Below, one piece after another: positions 25,905 through 33,486 of a stretch of 64,000 bases of DNA (position 1 is the first letter of the stretch; each line of letters starts with the position of its first letter). A program made the translations under genes and the position numbers. Below the pieces are notes generated by a model. The model was given only the letters and a program-made list of their open reading frames with translations, was not told where the DNA came from and ran no database searches. Source of the stretch: JAJXZJ01 sp050012855 (GTDB lineage: Bacteria > Verrucomicrobiota > Verrucomicrobiia > Limisphaerales > J093); contig JBEKGJ010000011.1 of NCBI GenBank assembly GCA_050012855.1, forward strand, positions 1 through 64,000. The letters run 5' to 3'.

Positions 25905-27434
25905 CTACACTTCCTGGACCGTAACCGCCCGGCGGACGCCGTTGACCGTGATCGCGAAATGCCGTTTCACGCCGTTGGCGCCAACGTGGGTCGGGGCTGG
26001 CTCGGGCGCGGCGGGAGCAGGCGCGGCAGCGGGGGCCGGAGCCGGAGCCGGGGCGGGCGTTGGTGCGACGGCCACCGGTGCGGGCGCGGGCGCCGCCGGC
26101 TTGGGCTTGTACAGCGCCTCGACCTGTTGCGGGAACATGGCGAAGAGCACGGCGGTTTCGTCGTTGTCCGGCAAACCCTTGGCGCGAAGCTGCTCGCGGA
26201 GCTTGGGCAGCCCGGGCGGCAGAAGATCCGCGGGTCGTTGGGTGACGGGCTTCTGGCCGGTCCTTTTCTCGATGATGCCCAGCACTTCGGGGTCAATTGA
26301 CCCCGGCGTCTTGCCGTACTTGCCGAGCGCGACGTCCATCGCCTGCTGGGAGATGTTCTTCCAGCGGCCGAATTTGACGTTGAGCATGGCCTGCGTGCCA
26401 ACGATCTGGGAGGTCGGTGTAACCAGCGGGATGTAGCCCAGGCAGCCGCGGACGTAGGGGATTTCCTTCAGGACCTCGTCGTACTTCTCCGCCATGCCGA
26501 GTTCCTTGAGCTGGGTGCGGAAACTGCTGAGCATGCCCCCCGGCACCTGGTAAATCAGGATGTCGGCATCCACGCGTTCGTTGGCCGGACTGGTGAACTT
26601 GCTAAGTTTCTTGTAAACCTCGGTAAAATAGGTCTGGAGCTTGTAGAGCGCCTCGAGGTCGTACTTCGGGCAGCGCGGATGGCCCTCGAGGATGGCCAGC
26701 ATGCGGACGGTGTCCGGCTGACCAGTGCCGTTGGCGAAGGGAACGATGGAAACCTCGACGGTGTCAATGCCCGCCTCGGTCGTCGCCATGTAGGCGGCGG
26801 CGCCCAGGCCAGCCGTGTCGTGGGTGTGCAGCGTGATCGGCAGCTTGACCCGCTGCTTGAGTTCGCGGACCAGGGTGGCGGCGATGTAGGGTTTGATCAG
26901 GCCCGCCATGTCCTTGATGCCGATGGAGTGGCAGCCCATTTTCTCCAGCTCGACGCCCAGGTTGACGAAGGCATCCATCGTGTGCACCGGGCTGGTCGTG
27001 TAACAGATCTCGCCGCGGGCGTGCTTGCCGGCCTTCAACACGGCGTTGACCGCCGTCTCGAGGTTCCGCACGTCGTTGAGGGCGTCGAAGATGCGGAAAA
27101 CATCCACGCCGGCCCTGGCGCTGCAGTGGACGAAGGCCTCGACCACGTCGTCGGGGAAACTGGTGTACTGGACGAGGTTCTGGCCGCGCAACAGCATGAT
27201 GTGGGGCGTGACCGGCGCGGCCTTTTTCAGAGTCCGCAGCCGCTCGAACGGATGCTCGTTCAGGAACCGCAGGCAACTGTCAATCGTCGCCCCGCCCCAC
27301 GTCTCCAGGCCGGCAAACCCCAACCGGTCGAGTTCCGACGCGGCCGGGAGCATTTGCGCGGTGGTCATGCGGGTCGCGGCCAGCGACTGGTGGCCGTCCC
27401 GCAGCACCGTGTTGTTGAATAAAACCGGTTTCAC
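25905..27434 (-). CDS. Pyruvate/oxaloacetate carboxyltransferase (transcarboxylase 5S / OadA / PycB type)
   Basis: A 509-residue TIM-barrel carboxyltransferase acting on pyruvate/oxaloacetate. Motifs are FNNTVLRDGHQSLAATRM (metal Asp), GAGVDVFRIFDALND-like RAGVDVFRIFDALND, HSIGIKDMAGLIKP (the carbamylated Lys), and LPITLHTHDTAG (two metal His). After residue ~430 there is an Ala/Pro linker, then RHFAITVNGVRRAVTVQEV. This is the first strands of a biotinyl domain without the AMKM lysine loop. The biotin must therefore come from the separate carrier at 17440, as in transcarboxylase. Translation starts at GTG (27434) with GAGAAA seven bases upstream. It is the first gene of the operon. Confidence 0.92.
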   Translation of the reverse strand: MKPVLFNNTVLRDGHQSLAATRMTTAQMLPAASELDRLGFAGLETWGGATIDSCLRFLNEHPFERLRTLKKAAPVTPHIMLLRGQNLVQYTSFPDDVVEAFVHCSARAGVDVFRIFDALNDVRNLETAVNAVLKAGKHARGEICYTTSPVHTMDAFVNLGVELEKMGCHSIGIKDMAGLIKPYIAATLVRELKQRVKLPITLHTHDTAGLGAAAYMATTEAGIDTVEVSIVPFANGTGQPDTVRMLAILEGHPRCPKYDLEALYKLQTYFTEVYKKLSKFTSPANERVDADILIYQVPGGMLSSFRTQLKELGMAEKYDEVLKEIPYVRGCLGYIPLVTPTSQIVGTQAMLNVKFGRWKNISQQAMDVALGKYGKTPGSIDPEVLGIIEKRTGQKPVTQRPADLLPPGLPKLREQLRAKGLPDNDETAVLFAMFPQQVEALYKPKPAAPAPAPVAVAPTPAPAPAPAPAAAPAPAAPEPAPTHVGANGVKRHFAITVNGVRRAVTVQEV

Positions 27435-27462
27435 AGCATTTCTCGCTTTCCAATGGCTCGTC

Positions 27463-27494
27463 TAAACAAAAACGGACCGATCTCTTCGGTCCGT
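27463..27494 (-). terminator. Intrinsic-terminator-like hairpin in the operon leader (possible attenuator)
   Basis: On the minus strand ACGGACCGA (27494-27486 side) pairs with TCGGTCCGT across a five-base loop, and is followed directly by TTTTTGTTT (27471-27463). That is a 9-bp GC-rich stem plus U-tract, the classic rho-independent form. It lies ~30 bases upstream of the GTG start of the first operon gene and downstream of the best promoter candidate. No minus-strand gene ends just upstream for it to terminate, so attenuation is possible. Confidence 0.65.
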
Positions 27495-27525
27495 CCGCTG
27501 AATCAAGATGACCCAAACGCTGTTT

Positions 27526-27553
27526 ACTCTAACGGACTGGCCGCTGACGTCAA
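27526..27553 (-). promoter_or_regulatory. Candidate sigma-70-type promoter of the methylmalonyl-CoA operon
   Basis: On the minus strand TTGACG (27553-27548), a 16-base spacer, then TAGAGT (27531-27526). Transcription would start near 27519, placing the terminator-like hairpin about 25 bases into the leader. Confidence 0.45.
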
Positions 27554-27851
27554 CAGCAACTGAAAACAAGAATTCATGCGGCATTCGATCTATTCATGGT
27601 CAAGCCATTGGAAGCATCCCTGCTTGGCCCTCCTCCGGCAACCGCCGGAGCGGCATTCTATTTTGAACACAGGCCCCTCCCCGGTGCGTCCAAGTCAACA
27701 GGTCTGGAGTCGAACAGAATGGTTGGCGCGGGACCTCTGGCCAGATGAAGCCAGTCACGCCAGACCACGACTTCCGCCGTGCCGGTCACGACTCGCCGGA
27801 GGTCCCGCACACCAGCCACCGGGGCCGGCCGGACCTGTGCCAAAGTAAAAG
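27554..27851. other. Intergenic region between divergent transcription units
   Basis: No convincing gene. A 90-codon plus-strand frame at 27576-27848 has no ribosome-binding site and a composition unlike a folded protein. One palindrome is present: CTCCGGC/GCCGGAG at 27633-27650 with a four-base loop, followed by TATTTTG, a weak terminator shape on the plus strand. The region separates the minus-strand operon from panD. Confidence 0.6.
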
Positions 27852-27879
27852 TTGAATCGCCCCTTCGCAAACCTATAGT
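27852..27879 (+). promoter_or_regulatory. Candidate sigma-70-type promoter for panD-lpxD
   Basis: TTGAAT (27852-27857), a 16-base spacer and TATAGT (27874-27879) lie 33 bases before the panD ATG. The -10 box matches five of six consensus bases. Confidence 0.5.
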
Positions 27880-27911
27880 GCTTCCCTGCCAGCGATGCAG
27901 GCTGGCCGTTT

Positions 27912-28274
27912 ATGCAGATTCACCTGTTGAAATCGAAGATTCATCGCGCCCAGGTCACCGCCGCCAATCTAAACTATGAGGGCAGCCTGACCATTGCTGC
28001 CGACCTGATGGAGAAGGCCGGCTTCCAGCCCTATGAACGCATCCTGGGCAGCAACATGGCCAACGGCGAACGCTTCGAAACCTATGCCATTCCCGGTGAA
28101 CGCGGTTCCGGCGCCATCGTGCTCAACGGCGCCGTGGCCCACCTCGGCAAGATCGGCGACCGCCTGACCATTATGAGCTTCGCCCTCGTGGACCCAACCG
28201 CCGCCGCCAACTGGCATCCCCGCGTGCTGGTCCTCGGCGAGCGCAACACCATTCTCAGCGAACGGGGTCTTTAG
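27912..28274 (+). CDS. panD: Aspartate 1-decarboxylase (pyruvoyl enzyme)
   Basis: A 120-residue proenzyme. It makes beta-alanine from aspartate for pantothenate and CoA synthesis. The self-cleavage site is Gly24-Ser25 within NLNYEGSLTI, where Ser25 becomes the pyruvoyl group. Other family residues are Lys9 (LLKSKIHRAQVT), Tyr58-type ERFETYAIPGERGSG and the NGAVAHLGKIGDRLTIMSFA block. The length is typical. The next gene, lpxD, follows after 54 bases. Confidence 0.96.
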   Translation: MQIHLLKSKIHRAQVTAANLNYEGSLTIAADLMEKAGFQPYERILGSNMANGERFETYAIPGERGSGAIVLNGAVAHLGKIGDRLTIMSFALVDPTAAANWHPRVLVLGERNTILSERGL

Positions 28275-28328
28275 TCCAACCGCCCGCCATCACCCACCCC
28301 TTCGGGCCAACCCACCCGGCTCCCGCCC

Positions 28329-29369
28329 ATGCCCTTTACTGCTGCTGAAATCGCCCGCCATGTCGAAGGCGAGGTCGTGGGCGACCCCGCCACCCCGCTG
28401 GCCGGTTTTGCCCCGGCCGCCCAGGCCCAGGCCGGCGACCTCACTTTCGCCGAAAACCAGGAATACTTTGCTCTGGCCTGCCAGAGCGCCGCCAGCGCGG
28501 TCCTGGTGGACCAGCGGTTCACCACGGCCAACAAGGTCCTCATCCGCGTCGCGAACGCGCGCATCGCGTTCGCCCGGGTGCTGCCGCTGTTCTTTCCCGA
28601 TCCAGTCTTTGCCCCCGGCATCCATCCCACCGCCGTGGTCGCTCCCACGGCCCAGGTGGATCCCACGGCGCACATCGGCCCGCATTGCGTGGTCGGCGAC
28701 CGTGTGCGCCTCGGCGCGGGCGTGGTGCTCGAGGGCGGCGACCACCTTGGCACCGACGCGCAACTCGGCGAGGCGACGCACCTGTTCCCGAACGTGACGG
28801 TCTATCCGCGCAGCCGGATTGGCGCGCGGGTGCGAATCCACGCCGGCACGGTGATCGGGGCCGACGGTTACGGCTACGTGCTGGATGAAGGGCGTCACCG
28901 CAAGGTCCCGCAGCTTGGTCATGTGCTCATCGGCGACGACGTCGAGCTTGGCGCCAACGTGACGGTGGACCGCGGGGCGCTCGGGCCGACGGTGATCGGC
29001 CGCGGCACCAAGATAGACAACCTGGTCCATATCGCCCACAACGTCATGATCGGCGAGGATTGCCTGATCGTCGCCCAGGTGGGCATCGCCGGCAGCACGA
29101 AGGTGGGCAACAACGTGACCATGGCCGGCCAGGTGGGCGTGGCCGGCCACCTGAAGATTGGCCATGGCGTCAGCCTCGCCGCGCAATCGGGCGTGATGAA
29201 CGACATTCCCGACGGCGCCAAGTGGTTCGGCACCCCCGCGCGCCCGGAACGCGAAATGAAGCGAATCTACGTGGCGGAAGCGCGTCTCCCGGAGTTGCTG
29301 AAGCGCCTTGCCGCGCTGGAAAACCAACTCGCCGCGCTCAAGACGCCGGGCGGCCCCGCCCGCGACTGA
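28329..29369 (+). CDS. lpxD: UDP-3-O-acylglucosamine N-acyltransferase
   Basis: A 346-residue enzyme that adds the N-linked acyl chain in the third step of lipid A synthesis, using acyl-ACP. An N-terminal uridine-binding domain (~1-95) has LTFAENQEYF. The left-handed beta-helix of hexapeptide repeats follows (~100-300: GIHPTAVVAPTAQVDPTAHI and so on), with GADGYGYV, the catalytic His in NLVHIAHNVMIG and VGVAGHLKIG. It ends with the C-terminal alpha-helical arm typical of LpxD. It is separated from lpxB by 26 kb, so the lipid A genes are scattered here. Confidence 0.95.
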   Translation: MPFTAAEIARHVEGEVVGDPATPLAGFAPAAQAQAGDLTFAENQEYFALACQSAASAVLVDQRFTTANKVLIRVANARIAFARVLPLFFPDPVFAPGIHPTAVVAPTAQVDPTAHIGPHCVVGDRVRLGAGVVLEGGDHLGTDAQLGEATHLFPNVTVYPRSRIGARVRIHAGTVIGADGYGYVLDEGRHRKVPQLGHVLIGDDVELGANVTVDRGALGPTVIGRGTKIDNLVHIAHNVMIGEDCLIVAQVGIAGSTKVGNNVTMAGQVGVAGHLKIGHGVSLAAQSGVMNDIPDGAKWFGTPARPEREMKRIYVAEARLPELLKRLAALENQLAALKTPGGPARD

Positions 29370-29377
29370 GCCTCGCC

Positions 29378-29683
29378 TCACGCTGCGCGCCGGCGCAACC
29401 GCACAATCGTCGCGCCCGATCCGCTGAACAACTCGCTGTCGAGGTGGAATTCGATCACCTCCGGATGCCGCGCCAGCAGCGCGTGGACAGTCCGCTTCAA
29501 CGCGCCAATGCCCTTGCCGTGGATGATCCGCACCTCGCCAATGCCGCGGTCCCGGCACGCGGCGAGGTAGTCGTTCACCAGTTCCTTCACCGCCGACGGC
29601 GGGAAGGCGTGCAGGTCCAGCGTGCCGTCAATCGGCAGTTCCACCGGTCCACCCGGCAACGATCCATCGTCATTCCCGTTCAT
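29378..29683 (-). CDS. Small Smr-domain protein
   Basis: A 101-residue Smr (MutS2 C-terminal-like) domain standing alone. Motifs are TLDLHAFPPSAVKELVNDYL (the LDLHG-type start), RIIHGKGIGALKRTVHALL (HGxG core) and a C-terminal GATIVRLR. Smr domains are nucleases or nucleic-acid binders acting in recombination or on stalled ribosomes. This gene gives no further clue. I start at the ATG giving MNGNDDGS. The longer frame overlaps the divergent pabB gene. It is convergent with lpxD (8 bases between stops). Confidence 0.85.
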   Translation of the reverse strand: MNGNDDGSLPGGPVELPIDGTLDLHAFPPSAVKELVNDYLAACRDRGIGEVRIIHGKGIGALKRTVHALLARHPEVIEFHLDSELFSGSGATIVRLRRRAA

Positions 29684-29762
29684 GCTTGTGTCTCTGCTCA
29701 GGATAATCCCCCGCGCAAAAAAGCCAACACGCCGCCGCGCTTTGGTGTAGTCTCCGCCAACG

Positions 29763-31604
29763 ATGGACCCCGCCGGGCTCCCAACCATGGCCGCGCCCGC
29801 CGCCAACGCAGCCGTCATCCATGACGCGACGCGACGGTGCTGGCTGCACCTGTCCGATCCGGTCGAGATTCTGGTGGCGGACTGCCTCGCCGATGTCGTT
29901 CCCTTGCTCGCCCGCGTCGAACAACGCACCCGCGCCAACGGTCTGCACGCCGCGGGTTTCCTCAGTTACGAAGCCGCGCCGGCGTTTGATCCGGCGTTCG
30001 CCACCAGGATCGGTGACGATTTTCCCCTGGCCTGGTTCGGTCTTTATGCGCGAGCCGAACCGGTTGCGCTGCCGCCCGACGACGGTTTGGCGCCAGCAGC
30101 CCTGAGCTGGGAGGCCACCATTTCCGAAGCCCGTTACCGCGCGGCGATCCGGCAGATCAAGCACTACATCCGTCTCGGCCATACTTATCAGGTCAACTTC
30201 AGCTTCCGGCTGATCGCGCCCTTCCTGGACGATCCCTGGCCGTTCTTCCTGCGCATGGTCCCGGCCCAGGCCGGACTGCATGGCGCGTTCATCCGCACCG
30301 AACGCTGGACCATCTGCTGCGCCTCGCCCGAGCTGTTCTTTTCCCGCGTCGGCGGGCAACTGACCTGCCGACCGATGAAAGGCACCGCCGCGCGCGGTCT
30401 GTCCCATGAGCAAGACCGCAGGCAACAGGACTGGCTGCAAACCTCGGCCAAGAACCGGGCGGAGAACGTCATGATCGTGGACATGGTCCGCAACGACCTC
30501 GGCCGCATCGCGACGCCCGGGACTGTCGTCACCCGCGAGCTTTTCGCGCTCGAGCAATACCCGACCGTCTGGCAGATGACCTCGACCGTCATCGCCGAGG
30601 CAACGGCGACTCTGCCGGGAGTGTTCGCGGCCCTCTTTCCGGCCGCCTCGATCACCGGCGCGCCCAAACCGCACACCACGCAGATCATTGCCGAACTGGA
30701 AGACACGCCGCGCCGCATCTACACCGGCACGATCGGGTTTGTGCGCCCCAACGGCGATGCCCAGTTCAATGTCGCCATCCGCACGGCGCTGGTGGATGCC
30801 GCCCGGGGCCGCATCGAGTACGGCGTCGGCGGGGGCATCGTCTGGGATTCGCAGCCGGCGGAGGAATATGCCGAATGTCAGGCCAAGGCCGCGATCCTGA
30901 TCCAGCGACAGCCCGCCTTCTCCCTGCTGGAATCCCTGCTCTGGACACCGGGGGACGGCTTCTTCCTGCTCGAGTTGCACCTTGAGCGACTAATCGCTTC
31001 CGCCGGGTATTTTTCCTTCCCCGCCGACCCGGATGGAATCCGCCGTCGTCTGCAGGCCTTTGCCCAAACACTCGCTCCACAACCGCACAAGGTCCGCGCC
31101 CTGCTGGCCGCCGACGGCACCTTCGCCTGCGAAGCGGCGCCCATCGAACCCCCACATGCCGACGCGCCTCTCCGCGTCTGTCTGGCCACCGCGCCGGTGG
31201 CGACCAACGACGTCTTCCTTTACCACAAGACCACGCACCGGTCTGTCTATGCGCAGGCCCGGCAACAACAGCCGGACGCGGACGACGTGTTGCTCTGGAA
31301 CGAACGGGGCGAACTGACCGAGGCAAGCAGCTCCAATTTGGTGGTCGAGATCAACGACGAGCGCTTCACGCCGCCGGTGTCATGTGGTCTGCTGGCCGGG
31401 ACCTTCCGTGAGACGTTACTCCGTGAAGGAAGAATTCGCGAGCGGATCATCCGCCCTGACGAGCTTCGCACCGCCACGCGAGTCTTCCTCATCAACTCGG
31501 TCCGCCGATGGCGCCAGGTCCGACTGCTCGATCATGCGGCGCCACCAGCGTCACTTCCCCCGCCTTCGCCGTTGCGGAAGGACCAGGCGTCTTCTACCAT
31601 TTGA
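29763..31604 (+). CDS. pabBC: Fused aminodeoxychorismate synthase component I / 4-amino-4-deoxychorismate lyase
   Basis: A 613-residue fusion for p-aminobenzoate (folate) synthesis. Residues ~1-385 are a chorismate-binding PabB domain: YIRLGHTYQVNFSFR, KGTAARGLSHEQD, NVMIVDMVRNDLGRI, FPAASITGAPKPHTTQII and GVGGGIVWDSQPAEEYAEC. Residues ~395-600 are a PLP-dependent class IV aminotransferase/lyase PabC domain: LELHLERLIASAGYF, the lysine in FLYHKTTHRSVY, LLWNERGELTEASSSNLV and CGLLAGTFRETLL. An alternative start is the ATG eight codons downstream. The amidotransferase PabA is not in the window. Confidence 0.94.
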   Translation: MDPAGLPTMAAPAANAAVIHDATRRCWLHLSDPVEILVADCLADVVPLLARVEQRTRANGLHAAGFLSYEAAPAFDPAFATRIGDDFPLAWFGLYARAEPVALPPDDGLAPAALSWEATISEARYRAAIRQIKHYIRLGHTYQVNFSFRLIAPFLDDPWPFFLRMVPAQAGLHGAFIRTERWTICCASPELFFSRVGGQLTCRPMKGTAARGLSHEQDRRQQDWLQTSAKNRAENVMIVDMVRNDLGRIATPGTVVTRELFALEQYPTVWQMTSTVIAEATATLPGVFAALFPAASITGAPKPHTTQIIAELEDTPRRIYTGTIGFVRPNGDAQFNVAIRTALVDAARGRIEYGVGGGIVWDSQPAEEYAECQAKAAILIQRQPAFSLLESLLWTPGDGFFLLELHLERLIASAGYFSFPADPDGIRRRLQAFAQTLAPQPHKVRALLAADGTFACEAAPIEPPHADAPLRVCLATAPVATNDVFLYHKTTHRSVYAQARQQQPDADDVLLWNERGELTEASSSNLVVEINDERFTPPVSCGLLAGTFRETLLREGRIRERIIRPDELRTATRVFLINSVRRWRQVRLLDHAAPPASLPPPSPLRKDQASSTI

Positions 31605-31635
31605 AGGCATCACAGCCGCCAACGCTGTATCGCTC

Positions 31636-32751
31636 ATGGAACTGTCCATCGTCATGCCCTGCCTGAACGAGGCGGACACGATCGCGTCGTGCGTGGCAAG
31701 GGCGCTCCACAGTCTCGCGGTCGCGGGAGTCGAAGGCGAGGTGATCGTTGCCGACAACGGCAGCACCGACGATTCGGCGGCGCTGGCCGCGGCGGCGGGC
31801 GCTCGCGTCGTGTCAGTGCCAGCGCGCGGTTACGGCAACGCCCTGATGAGCGGGATCGAGGCCGCTCGGGGGCGGTTCATTCTCATGGGGGACGCCGACG
31901 CCAGCTACGACTTCGGCGCCATCGAACCGTTTCTCGCGCGGCTCCGCGAGGGCTGGGAACTGGTGCAGGGTTGTCGCCTGCCGGCGGGCGGCGGGTGGGT
32001 GGCGCCCGGCGCCATGCCCTGGCTCCATCGGTGGGTCGGAAATCCGCTTTTCACGCTGCTCGCGCGCTGGTGGTTCGGCAGCCCGGTCCACGACACCAAC
32101 TGCGGCCTCCGGGCGTTCACCAAGGAGCTTTACCGACGACTCGATCAGCGCTGCACCGGCATGGAGTTCGCCAACGAAATGCTGATCAAGGCCAGCCTCG
32201 CCCGGGCGCGCATCACCGAGGTTCCCATCACGCTGCATCCTGACGGTCGCAAGGCTCACCGGCCGCACCTGCGCACGTTCCGCGACGGCTGGCGGACGCT
32301 TCGCTTTTACCTGTTGTTCTGTCCGCGCTGGCTGTTCCTGGTGCCCGGTCTCGGCCTGATGTTGCTGGGCGTGGCCGGTTACGCGTTGACCGCCACCGCC
32401 CACGCCGGCAACCTCGGCCTGGTGGTCGCCAGCCTGCTGTTGCTCTGCGGCTACCAGTCCGTCCTGTTTGCCTTTCTGACGAAGGCGTTCGCGATCAACG
32501 AAGGCTTGCTGCCGATGAACCGCCGGATGGCCGCGTTTTTCCGCGTGATGACGCTGGAACGCGGCCTGGTCGCAGGTGCCGTGGCCCTGGCCCTGGGCCT
32601 GGCCGGACTTGGTCTGGCGGCGGGGCAGCCACCCACCCGACCCGAAGGCGCGCTGCAACTTGCCGTTCCCGCCGCGACGCTGGCAACGCTCGGCTTCCAG
32701 ACCGTGCTGTTCAGCTTCTTCGCCAGCCTGCTGGGCATGCGCCGCCGATGA
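31636..32751 (+). CDS. GT2-family glycosyltransferase with C-terminal membrane helices (dolichol-phosphate-mannose-synthase-like)
   Basis: A 371-residue inner-membrane enzyme. The N-terminal GT-A fold (~1-225) has ELSIVMPCLNEADTIASCV, VIVADNGSTDDSAAL, the metal motif MGDADASYDF and DTNCGLRAFTKELYRRL. About four hydrophobic helices follow (~240-370). It resembles DPM1/GtrB enzymes that transfer a sugar from a nucleotide donor to polyprenyl phosphate. The sugar is unknown. The stop overlaps the ATG of the next gene, a methyltransferase, so the two are translationally coupled. Confidence 0.9.
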   Translation: MELSIVMPCLNEADTIASCVARALHSLAVAGVEGEVIVADNGSTDDSAALAAAAGARVVSVPARGYGNALMSGIEAARGRFILMGDADASYDFGAIEPFLARLREGWELVQGCRLPAGGGWVAPGAMPWLHRWVGNPLFTLLARWWFGSPVHDTNCGLRAFTKELYRRLDQRCTGMEFANEMLIKASLARARITEVPITLHPDGRKAHRPHLRTFRDGWRTLRFYLLFCPRWLFLVPGLGLMLLGVAGYALTATAHAGNLGLVVASLLLLCGYQSVLFAFLTKAFAINEGLLPMNRRMAAFFRVMTLERGLVAGAVALALGLAGLGLAAGQPPTRPEGALQLAVPAATLATLGFQTVLFSFFASLLGMRRR

Positions 32752-33476
32752 AACCTCCGCCCGAGCCCGCCGCGTTCGACCACGTCGCGGCCGACTACGA
32801 GGCCGCCCTCGGTCGCGGCCTGCAACTCGCTGGCGAGACTCGCGAGTTCTTCGCGCGGGGCCGGGTCGCCTGGCTGGCCCGCTGTCTCCCGCAACCGGCC
32901 CCTGCCATCAGCAAGGTGCTCGATTTCGGTTGTGGCGATGGCGCGGCCACCCCGTTGCTCCGGCGGCTCGAAGCGGATGCGACCATCATCGGTGTGGACA
33001 CCTCGACAGCGAGTCTCGAACTGGCACAGCGAAATCACGCGACCGACCGCATTCGCTTTCTGCCCGTGGCCGCGCTGAAGCCCGACGCCTCGTTCGATCT
33101 CGTTTTCAGCAACGGCGTGTTCCATCACGTGCCGTCGGCCGATTGCCCTGCCACGCTGGCGCTGATCCACTCGGCACTCCGGCCCGGCGGATTGTTCGCG
33201 CTGTGGGAGAACAACCCGTGGAATCCCGGCACCCGCCTGATCATGCGTCGAGTGCCCTTTGACCACGACGCCGTTTTGCTCTGGCCGGCCGTCGCCCGGC
33301 GCCTCCTCCGCGTCGCGGGGTTTGACGTGTTGCGGACTGATTTCCGGTTTGTCTTTCCGCGCTGGTTGCGCTGGTTCCGGCCGCTGGAGCCGGCGTTGAG
33401 CCGCCTGCCGCTCGGCGGCCAATATCAGGTGCTCGCCCAAAAACCGCCTTCCCCAACGCCGCCCGACGGGCGATAA
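32748..33476 (+). CDS. Class I SAM-dependent methyltransferase
   Basis: A 242-residue protein with motif I KVLDFGCGDGAATPLL, an acidic residue at the end of strand 2 (IIGVDTSTASLEL), FDLVFSNGVFHHVPSADCPA (motif II and post II) and LRPGGLFALWENNPWNPGT. The family resembles UbiE/Methyltransf_11 proteins seen next to DPM1-like glycosyltransferases. It overlaps that gene by four bases, so a role in modifying the same lipid-linked sugar is inferred. The nucleoside-transport-type gene begins ten bases after its stop. Confidence 0.86.
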   Translation: MKPPPEPAAFDHVAADYEAALGRGLQLAGETREFFARGRVAWLARCLPQPAPAISKVLDFGCGDGAATPLLRRLEADATIIGVDTSTASLELAQRNHATDRIRFLPVAALKPDASFDLVFSNGVFHHVPSADCPATLALIHSALRPGGLFALWENNPWNPGTRLIMRRVPFDHDAVLLWPAVARRLLRVAGFDVLRTDFRFVFPRWLRWFRPLEPALSRLPLGGQYQVLAQKPPSPTPPDGR

Positions 33477-33486
33477 CTCCCGCGCC

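Noticed and set aside
21628..26300. Very long plus-strand frames (717 and 842 codons) opposite the mutase genes
   Set aside because: Both lie exactly antisense to mutB and mutA, whose motifs are unmistakable. The frames stay open only because third codon positions are G or C.
27435..27560. Cobalamin riboswitch upstream of the B12-dependent mutase operon
   Set aside because: The leader is only about 85 bases and no B12-box-like sequence (GCCACTG) was found, so only the terminator-like hairpin is reported.
27576..27848. 90-codon plus-strand frame before panD
   Set aside because: No ribosome-binding site, no domain, Pro/Arg/Ser-rich composition, and it overlaps the region where a promoter for panD is expected.
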